From the NCBI GenBank assembly GCA_913057905.1, contig CAJXPB010000003.1:1-64000 (forward strand): a stretch of 64,000 nt of DNA, in the 5' to 3' direction. Shown piece by piece: positions 26,381 through 35,128 of the stretch. The translations under genes and the position numbers were made by a program. Under the pieces are notes generated by a model. It had not been told where the DNA came from. It was given only the letters and a program-made list of their open reading frames with translations, and searched no databases. The DNA comes from an uncultured Pseudomonadota bacterium. Its GTDB lineage: Bacteria; Myxococcota_A; Bradymonadia; Bradymonadales; Bradymonadaceae. Position 1 is the stretch's first letter, and every line of letters starts with the position of its first letter.

Positions 26381-26559
26381 CGTCGCCTCGGTGGTGTCGG
26401 GAGGGCGTATCGTGATGTCGTTGGCCAATTTATACACCATTCCCGGCCGAGGCGACCAGACGCCCCGCAGCGCTTATTTTGCATTCCCCACCCCATTCGT
26501 TAGTATGCGCCCGTGTACCCTTTGAACCTCATGCAGGGATCGTTGTGACGGAGTCAGTT

Positions 26560-27243
26560 GTGAAAGCGAATGGAACGCGCTGGACGTGGTCGTGGTTGCC
26601 GGTCTGCATTCTTTTGGGCGGGTTCGCCCTGGCCTTGACGAGCTGTCAGGCTCCGCTGGAGACCAAGCGCGGGGACATCGGCGACTTCTGCAACGGCGAA
26701 GACATGGACTGTCGCCAGGGCCTGCTGTGCCAGGAGGGGGTCTGCGACACGATCAACAATTCGCCGGATGCCTGCACCAAGGTCTGTGACATCTTCGGCG
26801 CCTGCGGGGCCCGGCTGTCGGGGTGTCGCGAGGGATGCATCGACGCTCTGAAATTCTGGAAGACATCGGTCATCGACCAGTACAAGCGTTGCTACGTCGA
26901 ACAGATCAGTTGTCAGCAGATCCAGGCTGCGGAAAACCCGCAACAGATTTGTTACGACCGACTACCGGCGGCGCCGCAGGAGCGTTTGGACCGCTGCAAC
27001 TCCCTGAGGTCCACCGGGCAACAGTGTCTGGGAGGCGCTTCGGGTCAATACGAGGAGTCGTTCAACTCCTTTGACAGCAACTGTCAACTGCAGGCCCGCA
27101 CCCGGGCCGACCAGATCTGGGCGCGCTCCGACGACTGCGTCGAAGCTGGCGATGCCGGCAACTGCGGTCAGTTGTTCAGGTGCGTCAATCGGGTCTTCAA
27201 CGTGGATCCGAAGTTCCCGACCTCGGACCCGAGCGCCAACTAG
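26560..27243 (+). CDS. cysteine-rich lipoprotein
   Basis: About 227 residues from the GTG at 26560 (GGAGT upstream). The signal peptide has a WTWSWLPVCILLGGFALAL core and a TSCQAP lipobox. The mature protein has about 18 cysteines, including DFCNGEDMDCRQGLLCQEGVC (a common myxobacterial Cys motif) and ACTKVCDIFGACGARLSGC. No catalytic motif. Start choice is uncertain; a longer form from 26479 is less likely. Confidence 0.6.
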   Translation: MKANGTRWTWSWLPVCILLGGFALALTSCQAPLETKRGDIGDFCNGEDMDCRQGLLCQEGVCDTINNSPDACTKVCDIFGACGARLSGCREGCIDALKFWKTSVIDQYKRCYVEQISCQQIQAAENPQQICYDRLPAAPQERLDRCNSLRSTGQQCLGGASGQYEESFNSFDSNCQLQARTRADQIWARSDDCVEAGDAGNCGQLFRCVNRVFNVDPKFPTSDPSAN

Positions 27244-27253
27244 AGGCGGCCGC

Positions 27254-27751
27254 CTACAGTCGTTCTTCCAGGGTGTCGGCGAGCTCGCGGATGCGAGAAT
27301 CGTCGGTCATCGTGCGGATGGTCGACAGTCGGCTCTTCAGCGGCGTGATGCGTTCCAGGTCGCGTCGGTCGCTGAGGTTGACCAGGTGTTCCAGGGTCTG
27401 AGCGACGATGTCGTTGTCCGGGTGATCGAGCATGCGAACGAGCAGGTTCTCGTCGTCCGGAAAGGCAAAGTCCAGGGTCACGAAGTTGTTGACGGCCTTG
27501 GCGAACTCGCGGAAGCCGTCGGCGTCGCGCAGCTTCTGGATGGCATCGCGGCGCTCGGCTTCTTCGGAGCCCTCTTCCGGGCCGATCTCGCCCATCATGT
27601 CTTTGAACTCATCGGGCACCTCGGCGTCGGACGTAAAGAGTTTGTCCAGGCGCCTCTTGTACTTGGCGTCCTGACGGTCCCTATTTGACTTGGCCGCCTT
27701 CTGGCTGTTTTTGAGGTCTTCCCAGCTCTTTTCGCTGTTGTCACTGCCCAT
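27254..27751 (-). CDS. conserved hypothetical protein, HEAT-like C-terminus
   Basis: A 165-residue, strongly charged protein. Residues 1-45 are a basic/acidic helix (SWEDLKNSQKAAKSNRDRQD). The remainder is helical with a HEAT-like repeat around NLLVRMLDHPDNDIVAQTLE and HLVNLSDRRDLERITPLKSR. Cytoplasmic, function unknown. It is convergent with the Cys-rich lipoprotein gene (10 bases apart). Confidence 0.55.
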   Translation of the reverse strand: MGSDNSEKSWEDLKNSQKAAKSNRDRQDAKYKRRLDKLFTSDAEVPDEFKDMMGEIGPEEGSEEAERRDAIQKLRDADGFREFAKAVNNFVTLDFAFPDDENLLVRMLDHPDNDIVAQTLEHLVNLSDRRDLERITPLKSRLSTIRTMTDDSRIRELADTLEERL

Positions 27752-27923
27752 CGTGCTTCCTCAGGTGGGATCATGCGGGTGGGATTAATCACACTGTACA
27801 TCTCGTAAACGTATACGGCCTCCCCCAGCCTTCCAAGCATCGCAAATCGAGTTGGCGCAGTCGCCGGCTCGATGGTAATCGAAAGGTGGCCGATAACCGT
27901 CTAGCCTTCCGGCCTGAGACCTT

Positions 27924-28163
27924 ATGCCAGAAGACGACACACTGAGTGAAGAGACGCGCGCTGCGATCCGACGAGTCGCCGACGACCACGATCTCGACGT
28001 CGAAGATGTGGAGCTGACCGACGAGGTCTTGGTCCTGCATCCGGCCGACAGCGACCGGATTCCCGAGACCGAAGCGATCCAGCGGCTCGCTGATGCACTC
28101 GAGCGGATGGGCTTTCGGTACGTCACCTTCGAAGTCGACACCGACGATCCCGAGGATTCATGA
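27924..28163 (+). CDS. small acidic protein coupled to larE
   Basis: A 79-residue acidic protein with a helix-strand pattern (EETRAAIRRVADDHDLDVED, then RLADALERMGFRYVTFEVDT). Its last codons overlap larE by 4 bases, so it is the first gene of the nickel-pincer cassette. No family is recognised; a small partner or regulator of LarE is an inference from position only. Confidence 0.65.
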   Translation: MPEDDTLSEETRAAIRRVADDHDLDVEDVELTDEVLVLHPADSDRIPETEAIQRLADALERMGFRYVTFEVDTDDPEDS

Positions 28164-28981
28164 GCGACCAACTTCCAAATCCATTGCGCGAGACGGTCGA
28201 CACCATCGTCGACGAGATGCGCGAGATGTCGGGCATGGTCGTGGCATTCAGCGGGGGCGTCGACTCGAGCGTCGTGGCCGCACTGGCCAAACGTGCGTTG
28301 GGTTCCGAAGCGCGCGCGGTCACCGCGGTCAGCGAAACCCTGGCGGGCCGAGAGCTCGAAGAGGCCAAGGAGGTCGCAGGCGAGATCGGCATCACACACG
28401 ACATGATGGAGTTCAGCGAACTCGACGACCCACGGTTCAAGGAAAACACGCCTTCGCGGTGTTTCTTTTGCCAGTCGATGCGATTCGACCATCTGCAGGA
28501 GATCGCCGAGACCGTCGGCTGCGAGGTCCTGGCCAGCGGCACGAACGCCTCGGATGCCGGCGACCATCGACCGGGCCTGCAGGCGATGGCCGAACGCGGC
28601 GTCTATCAACCGCTGCTGGAGTACGACGTTCCCAAGGAAGATGTGCGCCGCATTGCGCGCTGGCTCGGGCTTTCGGTCTGGGACAAACCGGCCAAGGCGT
28701 GTCTGTCGTCGCGGATTCCCCACGGCCAGCGGGTCACCGAGCGGAGTCTGCGCCGGGTCGAGGCCGCCGAAGAGGTCCTGCACGACCACTCCTTTCGACA
28801 GTTTCGCGTGCGCGACCACGACGGGCTGGCCAGGATCGAGGTCGCCCCCGACGAACTCGACCGTCTGATGCGAGGCGACCGGCGCCGCTCGGTTGCCGAG
28901 GGTGTGCGCGCCGCCGGGTTCGACCGCGTGGTCGTCGACATGAGCGGCTATCGCTCCGGCAGCCTGAATCCGGCCTCGTAA
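28160..28981 (+). CDS. larE: LarE, ATP-dependent sulfur transferase for nickel-pincer cofactor
   Basis: A 273-residue PP-loop protein. SGGVDSSVVA (residues 31-40) is the ATP pyrophosphatase loop. LarE adenylates the cofactor precursor made by LarB and transfers sulfur to it. KPAKACLSSRIPHG (Cys181) matches the conserved sulfur-donor cysteine region. Cys101 and Cys104 (RCFFCQS) give the three-cysteine set seen in [4Fe-4S]-type LarE, which recycles sulfur from the cluster rather than sacrificing a cysteine. Confidence 0.88.
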   Translation: MSDQLPNPLRETVDTIVDEMREMSGMVVAFSGGVDSSVVAALAKRALGSEARAVTAVSETLAGRELEEAKEVAGEIGITHDMMEFSELDDPRFKENTPSRCFFCQSMRFDHLQEIAETVGCEVLASGTNASDAGDHRPGLQAMAERGVYQPLLEYDVPKEDVRRIARWLGLSVWDKPAKACLSSRIPHGQRVTERSLRRVEAAEEVLHDHSFRQFRVRDHDGLARIEVAPDELDRLMRGDRRRSVAEGVRAAGFDRVVVDMSGYRSGSLNPAS

Positions 28982-29001
28982 CCTCCAACCGCTAGAATTC
29001 C

Positions 29002-29766
29002 ATGAGCGACGATATTCGAGAACTCCTGCGTGCCTTCAAAGAGGGCGAGGTCGACGAAGACGAGGTCGTCCAGCGGATGGTCCGCCAGCCCTTCGAAGAG
29101 CATATGCTCGGCAAGTTCGACCATCACCGCGAGGCGCGCACGGGCATCCCCGAGGCGATCTTGGCCGAGGGAAAGGATCCCGGAGAGGTCGCCGACATCT
29201 TCGAGACCTATCTGGAGCGTGGCGACCGGCTTCTGGCCACCCGGGTGACCGACGAGATCCTGGAGGGCCTGGCCGACCACATGCCCGACCTGCACCACTA
29301 CCTCGACGCCCGGATCGTCTCGACGTATCGGCCGGAGGCCATCGAAGATCGTCCCAGCGTGCTGGTCATCTCGGCGGGTTCGCTGGACCGCTCGGTGGCC
29401 CGGGAGGTCTCGGTCTCGTCGGAGTTGCTCGGCAACCCGACCGACACGCTGTTCGATGTGGGAGTCGCCGGACTGACCCGACTCGCCTCCCATCTGGATG
29501 ACATGGAGCAGGCGGGCATTCTGGTGGTCGTCGCCGGCATGGACGGTGCTCTACCGAGCGTGGTGGGCGGCCTGGCGCAACAGCCCGTTATCGCCGTGCC
29601 CACCAGCGTCGGTTACGGCGCAAGCTTCGAGGGCGTCGCGCCGCTTTTGACCATGCTCAATGCCTGCTCTCCCGGCACGGCTGTCATGAACATCGACAAC
29701 GGATTTGGCGCCGCCGTGTTGGCCACCAAGATCAACCGCCTGGCCGTTCAGACCGACTCTTCTTGA
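29002..29766 (+). CDS. larB: LarB, nicotinic acid adenine dinucleotide carboxylase/hydrolase
   Basis: A 254-residue protein with an AIR-carboxylase (PurE-like) C-terminal domain: SVLVISAGSLDRSVAREV, DVGVAGLTRLASHLDDMEQA, VVVAGMDGALPSVVGGLA and PVIAVPTSVGYGASFEGVA. LarB carboxylates NaAD to start nickel-pincer cofactor synthesis. It follows larE by 20 bases and precedes larC by 13. Confidence 0.92.
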   Translation: MSDDIRELLRAFKEGEVDEDEVVQRMVRQPFEEHMLGKFDHHREARTGIPEAILAEGKDPGEVADIFETYLERGDRLLATRVTDEILEGLADHMPDLHHYLDARIVSTYRPEAIEDRPSVLVISAGSLDRSVAREVSVSSELLGNPTDTLFDVGVAGLTRLASHLDDMEQAGILVVVAGMDGALPSVVGGLAQQPVIAVPTSVGYGASFEGVAPLLTMLNACSPGTAVMNIDNGFGAAVLATKINRLAVQTDSS

Positions 29767-29779
29767 GGAGAACGACCCC

Positions 29780-31015
29780 ATGCACGTCCACCTGGATCTG
29801 ATCGGCGGCATCGCCGGCGACATGTTTTTGGCCGCGGCCCTGGACGCCGGACTCCTGGATGACGAGGCCGTCGAAGATTTGGAGGCCGGCCTCTCCTCTC
29901 TGGGCGTCGGCGACATTCGCATCGAACGCGAGCGGGTCCGGCGCGGAGCCATCGCCGGGACTCACATCGAGTTCACCGGGTGGCCGCCCGAGGCGGAATC
30001 GGACCACCGTCACCTGTCGACGATCCTGGAGATGCTCGAAGACGCCGAGCTGCCCGATGCGGTCCGCCAGCGCACATCCTGGATGTTCAAGACGCTGGGC
30101 GAATCGGAGTCGGAGGTCCACGACATCCCGCTCGAGGACGTCCACTTTCACGAGTGCGGCGCCCTGGATTCGATCTTCGACTTCGTCAGCGCCGCGTGGA
30201 TTCTGGAGACGACCGCGACATCCTGGTCGTTCGGGGAGATTCCCACCGGCCGGGGCACCGCTCAGACCGATCACGGCACAATGCCGATTCCCGTGCCGGC
30301 CACCACCCGCCTGCTGCGTGGATTGTCCACGGCGCCAAGCGACATCGAAGCGGAGATGGTCACGCCGACGGGCGCGACGATCCTGCGGGCCATGGCAGAC
30401 ATCTCACCGACCAATCGCCGGCCGTCCGGGACGATTCAAACCGACGGTTTCGGGGCGGGCACCCGGGACCTGGAGGAGGTCTCGAACGTCGTTCGAATGA
30501 TGGTGATCGAAGCCGATGGAGTCGACACCGAGTCTACGGTCCCCGAGGAACACACCGACTTCGTGGTCTCGCTGACCTGCGAAATCGACGACATGACACC
30601 CGAGTTGTTAGCCGACGCCGCGGAGGCCCTCCTCGAAGAGGGAGCCATCGACGTCGTCCGCGAGCCGGTGACGATGAAGAAAGGTCGCCAGGGGACGCGG
30701 CTTTCTGTGCTGAGCACCCCGGAGGATGCGGAGCGGCTGGCTGAATCGGTCCTGCGACACACAACGACCTTCGGTGTGCGCATGCAGACGGTGGGCCGTC
30801 GAATCCTGCAGCGCGGCGTGCGCCACGTTGAGACCCAGTACGGTGACGTCCCGATCAAGGTCGGCGCCTGGCGCGGAGAGGTCCTTCAACGAACGCCCGA
30901 GTACGAAGCCTGCCGGGAGCTGGCCCGCGAACACGGCGTCCCGACCAGGGACGTCTTTCGGGCGGCTCAGTCGGCGGCCGACGCGTCGAGCGACAGCGAT
31001 TCGACCAAGGCCTGA
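29780..31015 (+). CDS. larC: LarC, nickel insertion cyclometallase
   Basis: A 411-residue single-ORF LarC starting at MHVHLDLIGGIAGDMFLAAA, with TTGAGGAG upstream; the longer reading from 29705 is rejected. VHFHECGALDSIFDFVSA is the conserved His/Glu motif of the N-terminal part, and EIDDMTPELLADAAEALLEE marks the C-terminal part that inserts nickel. In Lactiplantibacillus plantarum, LarC is made by programmed frameshifting; here the frame is continuous. The 3' end overlaps the convergent gene by 49 bases. No larA-like enzyme is present in the window. Confidence 0.92.
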   Translation: MHVHLDLIGGIAGDMFLAAALDAGLLDDEAVEDLEAGLSSLGVGDIRIERERVRRGAIAGTHIEFTGWPPEAESDHRHLSTILEMLEDAELPDAVRQRTSWMFKTLGESESEVHDIPLEDVHFHECGALDSIFDFVSAAWILETTATSWSFGEIPTGRGTAQTDHGTMPIPVPATTRLLRGLSTAPSDIEAEMVTPTGATILRAMADISPTNRRPSGTIQTDGFGAGTRDLEEVSNVVRMMVIEADGVDTESTVPEEHTDFVVSLTCEIDDMTPELLADAAEALLEEGAIDVVREPVTMKKGRQGTRLSVLSTPEDAERLAESVLRHTTTFGVRMQTVGRRILQRGVRHVETQYGDVPIKVGAWRGEVLQRTPEYEACRELAREHGVPTRDVFRAAQSAADASSDSDSTKA

Positions 31016-32619
31016 CGGAGGAACGCCGAACGCAGGACCGGCGCCGAATCGGTCCAGAGCCGTCCCAGCCGTTCTCGTGCGGGCAGGGATCCGTTTTCGG
31101 CCAACAGTCGAGCGGCCTCCATCGCCAGCGGACCTTCGCCGTCGGCCAACGACTCGAGCCGATCGAGAATGCCCTCGGGCGCGTCTGCCCGTCCCCCGAT
31201 CGCGAGGATGTCGGCCGCACTCAACAACTCGGCCTTGTCGTCGGGGAACTGCGCCGCGAAGTCCGGGTCGATCTCGGCCTTCAACCGACGAGTCGCCACA
31301 TTCACGCCCGGGTCATCGACGTCTGCAAACATCTCGACGAGCTGCCCGGCGAGGTCTTCGACATCGCCGTCCCTCTCGGTCCAGCCCTTGCGCGCCCAGG
31401 TGCGAGCATCGGTCAGGGTACGCAGCACGGTGACCCGGGTCTCGACGCTCCAGCTTTCGGCGGGCTGTCCGGCCGCTTCGCCCATCAGCCAGAAGACCGG
31501 ATCGGTGTCGAGTTCCTTCTCGGAGGTCGTCGACAGGGGCAGCCCGGCCACCCCCGGTGAATGGACCCCCCAGGTGACCAGACGTTCGTGGGCGGCGGCC
31601 TGGACCAGCGGCAGGGCAAACCCATCGCCGCCCAGTGCCAACTGGAGCCCAAAGCCAAGTTCCGTGGCCAGGGATTGCCACTCCGGGTTGCCCTCATCAT
31701 TTTCGGCCTCGGGGTCGACGGTGAGCAGCTCCAGCAGACCGTCGACCTCGTGTTCCTCGGGCGGGGTGGTGCCGATTCCGGCTGCCGCGGCGACGGCCAG
31801 TCTGGCACCCAGCGCAAAGGCGACGTCGTCCTCGTCCGACCCGGGGTCGTAGCCGAGTTCCAGAAGCCCCTGAACCTCGAGCCAGTCGGAGGGGCCGTAC
31901 GCCTGCAAAAAGTCCGCCACGCTCGCCGGCCGGTCGAGCCAGCCGTCGTGGTAGTCCCCGGCCAGCAGCCCACGGCCGTACAATTCGGGATCGAGAAGGG
32001 CCGCCACGCCGTCGAGCCGGTCGATCCAACCTTCGACGTCGGCCTCGTCGTCGGCCTCGGCGGCGAGGTCCTCGAGTTCGATGCGCAAAAAGAGGATCAT
32101 CTCGCCGAGTTCGCTTCGCCCCTCCAGTCCGGCGGCGCGCAGCGACAGCAACACATCATCGATGACCGAGCTTCGGTCGATCGCCTCGGAGAGTTCGTCG
32201 ACTTCACCACGAGCCAACGTGAGGGCCGCGGCGGCGACGTCCTCGTCGGAGTGGGCGTCCTCCTCGTCGGCGGCGGCCACGATCTGTGTGAGCCCCTCGT
32301 GACTCCAGGGTACATCGGCGCGCGCCAGCGCCTGGAGCATCGACGAGAACTCCGAGCCTTCGAGGGCCGTGTCGACGGCCCGGTCGACCTCCTCGAGGAC
32401 CGCTCGCACGAACGCGATGCGGCCGGCCGCGTCGACATCCGCGGGGGAATCGACCTGCCGGGCAAATGCCACGTGGAGGGCTTCATCGTCGCCGAGAGCG
32501 ACCAACAGGCGAATCCAGGCGTCGGAGGTCGCCTCGTCGATCACCTCTTCGGGCGGCAGGGGCTCGGCCTCGGGGCCTTCGGCGATCTGTCGGCGCAGAT
32601 TGTCAGCGAGCTCAGACAT
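30967..32619 (-). CDS. large acidic hypothetical protein
   Basis: About 550 residues from ATG 32619 (MSELADNLRRQIAEG; AAGGACT upstream). The ORF extends further upstream, but that part is unlikely. The protein is very acidic and mostly helical, with HEAT/armadillo-like spacing (for example ELGEMILFLRIELEDLAAEA and RVTVLRTLTDARTWARKG). No enzyme motif or signal peptide. Its last 49 bases are antisense to the end of larC. Confidence 0.6.
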   Translation of the reverse strand: MSELADNLRRQIAEGPEAEPLPPEEVIDEATSDAWIRLLVALGDDEALHVAFARQVDSPADVDAAGRIAFVRAVLEEVDRAVDTALEGSEFSSMLQALARADVPWSHEGLTQIVAAADEEDAHSDEDVAAAALTLARGEVDELSEAIDRSSVIDDVLLSLRAAGLEGRSELGEMILFLRIELEDLAAEADDEADVEGWIDRLDGVAALLDPELYGRGLLAGDYHDGWLDRPASVADFLQAYGPSDWLEVQGLLELGYDPGSDEDDVAFALGARLAVAAAAGIGTTPPEEHEVDGLLELLTVDPEAENDEGNPEWQSLATELGFGLQLALGGDGFALPLVQAAAHERLVTWGVHSPGVAGLPLSTTSEKELDTDPVFWLMGEAAGQPAESWSVETRVTVLRTLTDARTWARKGWTERDGDVEDLAGQLVEMFADVDDPGVNVATRRLKAEIDPDFAAQFPDDKAELLSAADILAIGGRADAPEGILDRLESLADGEGPLAMEAARLLAENGSLPARERLGRLWTDSAPVLRSAFLRQALVESLSLDASAAD

Positions 32620-32732
32620 GGAGTCCTTCGGATACTGAGAGTCGGGACGAGAATATTTCCACGCCCGTGTTTCTATGAGATGGTCCGCAACGTCAACGCA
32701 CCGCCGTTCACCCACACGTGTTTGCGAGCCCC

Positions 32733-33278
32733 ATGAGTACGAAAACGCTCCCGCCATCGATCTTGTGTCTGGCCCTCTTCGGGCTCATCGCCGCCGGCTC
32801 CGTCGGGTGTGCATCGACCGAGAAATCGAAGACCGACGTGGTCACGAATCCCGAGGACGTGCAACGCAAGATCGAGGATTTCCACCGCTTTATGGTCTGG
32901 GAGTTGTTCGACCGGGCCTCCTCGAGCGTGCACCCCTCGTACCGCGAGACGTTTCTGGGCCGCTACGAGGAGTACGGCGACGATCTGAACATCGTCGAGA
33001 TGGAGATGAAGAGCCTCAAACGCCACGGCCCGAAGTCGATGCGAGTGGAGGTCGAGCAGCGGTGGTACGTCGAGCCCGACATGAGCGTAAACGACGAGCG
33101 TTTCGTGGAGATCTGGAAGTTCAGCAGCGCCGGCTGGCTGCTCCACGACCGGATGAAGCGAGACGAGTGGCGACGACGCGAAAAAGAGCGCCGGGAATCG
33201 GAGGCAAGCAGTGACTCGGAAGATGACGGCGCCGAAAAAAACGCCGAAGACGAAGACACCGACGCCACGAAACCGTAG
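32733..33278 (+). CDS. small lipoprotein with charged C-terminal tail
   Basis: About 181 residues from ATG 32733 (MSTKTLPPSILCLALFGL, lipobox SVGCAS). The central domain (about 35-140) contains FHRFMVWELFDRASSSVHPS and VEVEQRWYVEPDMSVNDERFVE and looks NTF2-like (alpha+beta cone), but this is a weak resemblance. The tail is rich in Glu/Lys/Asp. Convergent with the ABC ATPase gene; they abut. Confidence 0.6.
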   Translation: MSTKTLPPSILCLALFGLIAAGSVGCASTEKSKTDVVTNPEDVQRKIEDFHRFMVWELFDRASSSVHPSYRETFLGRYEEYGDDLNIVEMEMKSLKRHGPKSMRVEVEQRWYVEPDMSVNDERFVEIWKFSSAGWLLHDRMKRDEWRRREKERRESEASSDSEDDGAEKNAEDEDTDATKP

Positions 33279-34052
33279 TCAGCCGCCCACCGTCCAGACG
33301 GTTTGACCGTCGACCTCTCCGCGAACGAGTTCCACCTCGAAGACGTCGCTGAGCAGGTCGGTATTTAGGGTCTCGTCGACGGGACCCGTGGCGACGAGCT
33401 CGCCCGCCTTCAAGACCGCCACCCGGTCGAAGAACCGATGTACCAGACCCAGGTCGTGGAGCACGGCCAGCACGGTGCCGCCGTCGCCGACGTGTCCGCC
33501 GACCTGTCGGAGCATGGCGAGTTGGTGGCGGACGTCCAGGTGAGACGTCGGCTCGTCGAGCAGCCAGACGTCGGCCCGGGCCACCAGTGTTCGCGCCATC
33601 AACACCCGCTGCAATTCGCCGCCACTGAGTACCGAGGCGGGACGTTCGGCGAGGTGTTCGATCTCGAGTTGCCGCATCGCCGCGTGAGCTCGCTCCCGCT
33701 GGGTCTTCGACGGCAGCGAAAACCGTCCCGTCCGAGCATGGAAGCCCATCAGGACCAGTTCCAGGGCCGAAAAATCGAAGACCTGGGGCGTCGCCTGGCT
33801 CAAATACGACATGCGCCGGGCGATCTCGCGCCGAGACATCTCCGCCAGATCCCGCCCGTCGATCCGAACCGACCCGGCGTCGGGTTCGAGAAGCCCGCCG
33901 GCGGCCCGCAGAAGCGTCGTCTTTCCGGCCCCGTTCGGTCCGATGAGCGCCATCGAATCGCCCGCCTCGACCGTCAGATCCACCTGGTGGAGCACCGGGA
34001 CGCCGGCGAAGCCGTGTGTGAGGCCGTCGATCTGAAGGATCGGTTCGCTCAT
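33279..34052 (-). CDS. btuD: BtuD-type ABC transporter ATP-binding protein
   Basis: A 257-residue ATPase from ATG 34052. Walker A GPNGAGKTT, Q-loop YLSQATPQ, signature LSGGELQRVLMARTL and Walker B DVWLLDEPTSHLD are all intact, with the H-switch HDLGL. It belongs to the FecE/BtuD class powering cobalamin or iron-complex uptake. Overlaps the permease gene by 4 bases. Confidence 0.88.
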   Translation of the reverse strand: MSEPILQIDGLTHGFAGVPVLHQVDLTVEAGDSMALIGPNGAGKTTLLRAAGGLLEPDAGSVRIDGRDLAEMSRREIARRMSYLSQATPQVFDFSALELVLMGFHARTGRFSLPSKTQRERAHAAMRQLEIEHLAERPASVLSGGELQRVLMARTLVARADVWLLDEPTSHLDVRHQLAMLRQVGGHVGDGGTVLAVLHDLGLVHRFFDRVAVLKAGELVATGPVDETLNTDLLSDVFEVELVRGEVDGQTVWTVGG

Positions 34053-35128
34053 CGGACCCCCTCGGCATCCTGTCGAAGATTGCGCCACAGAAACACCACA
34101 AAGAGCGGCGCCCCGACGAAGGCGGTCACGACGCCGACGGGAAGTGTCGTCGAAAAGACAGCGAACGACGCCCTGGTCAACAGGTCGGCGCCGGTCAAAA
34201 AGGCCGCCCCGCCCAGTGCGCAGCAGGGGATCAGGACGCGATGGTCGGGCCCGACGACCAGCCGTAGCCCATGGGGAACGACCAGCCCGACGAAGCCGAT
34301 CAGCCCGGTAAACGCGACGGCACAGGCGACGGCCAGGCTGGCGATGGCGACGGTCCACCACCGTGTGCGCTCGACGTCGACGCCCAGGGCCGCGGCCTCG
34401 TCATCTCCCAGACTCAAGACGTTCAGGTCCCGGGCATACCAGATAATGGCGGCCAGACAGGCGAGCACGACGCCGCCGACGCTGGCGATAAGCTGGAAGC
34501 TCAGCCCTTCGACGGTCAGCGTCCCCATCAGATAAAAGAGCATCTCCTGGGCTTTCCGGGCCGAGACGACCGACTTCAAAAACAGGATCACCGCCGAGGC
34601 GAAGGCGTTGACGATGACGCCGGTCAACAGCAGCACGTAGTTGCCCGTGCGCCCGGCCGGCGTCCATCGGGCGACCCCGAAGATGATGCTCAGGGTTCCC
34701 ATGGCCCCGATGAACGCGGCGATCGGCGGCGACAGTTGGCCCAAGTAGGTCATGGCACCGCCGAAGACCGCGGCCTCGAGCGCCAACAAAAGGGTACCTC
34801 CCAGGGCGGCGCCCCCGGAGATGCCCAGGATGTACGGGTCGGCCAGCGGGTTGCGCAACACGGCCTGAAAGACGGCCCCGCCGACGGCGAGGGCGGCTCC
34901 GACGATGCCGGCGAAGAGGATGCGCGGCATGCGGGCGTGCCAGACGATGGCGTGCTGGGAGGGCGTCAGCTCGCCGGAGACGAGCCCGGAGACGACCTGC
35001 CAGCCGCCGAAATCGGAGCTTCCATACGTCAGCGCCATCACCGAAACGGCGACGTACAAAAGCGACACGGCCAGAACGGCCTGCCACAACCCTCGACTTG
35101 TGAGCGCTCGGTCGCGTCGGGTGGTCAC
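34049..35128 (-). CDS. btuC: BtuC/FecCD-type ABC transporter permease
   Basis: A 359-residue permease with about 9-10 TM helices. FecCD family marks include HARMPRILFAGIVGAALAVG, GAVFQAVLRNPLADPYILGI and GFVGLVVPHGLRLVVGPDHR. It transports corrinoids or siderophore-type complexes through the inner membrane. Overlaps the binding-protein gene by 4 bases, so the order is btuF-btuC-btuD. Confidence 0.9.
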   Translation of the reverse strand: MTTRRDRALTSRGLWQAVLAVSLLYVAVSVMALTYGSSDFGGWQVVSGLVSGELTPSQHAIVWHARMPRILFAGIVGAALAVGGAVFQAVLRNPLADPYILGISGGAALGGTLLLALEAAVFGGAMTYLGQLSPPIAAFIGAMGTLSIIFGVARWTPAGRTGNYVLLLTGVIVNAFASAVILFLKSVVSARKAQEMLFYLMGTLTVEGLSFQLIASVGGVVLACLAAIIWYARDLNVLSLGDDEAAALGVDVERTRWWTVAIASLAVACAVAFTGLIGFVGLVVPHGLRLVVGPDHRVLIPCCALGGAAFLTGADLLTRASFAVFSTTLPVGVVTAFVGAPLFVVFLWRNLRQDAEGVR

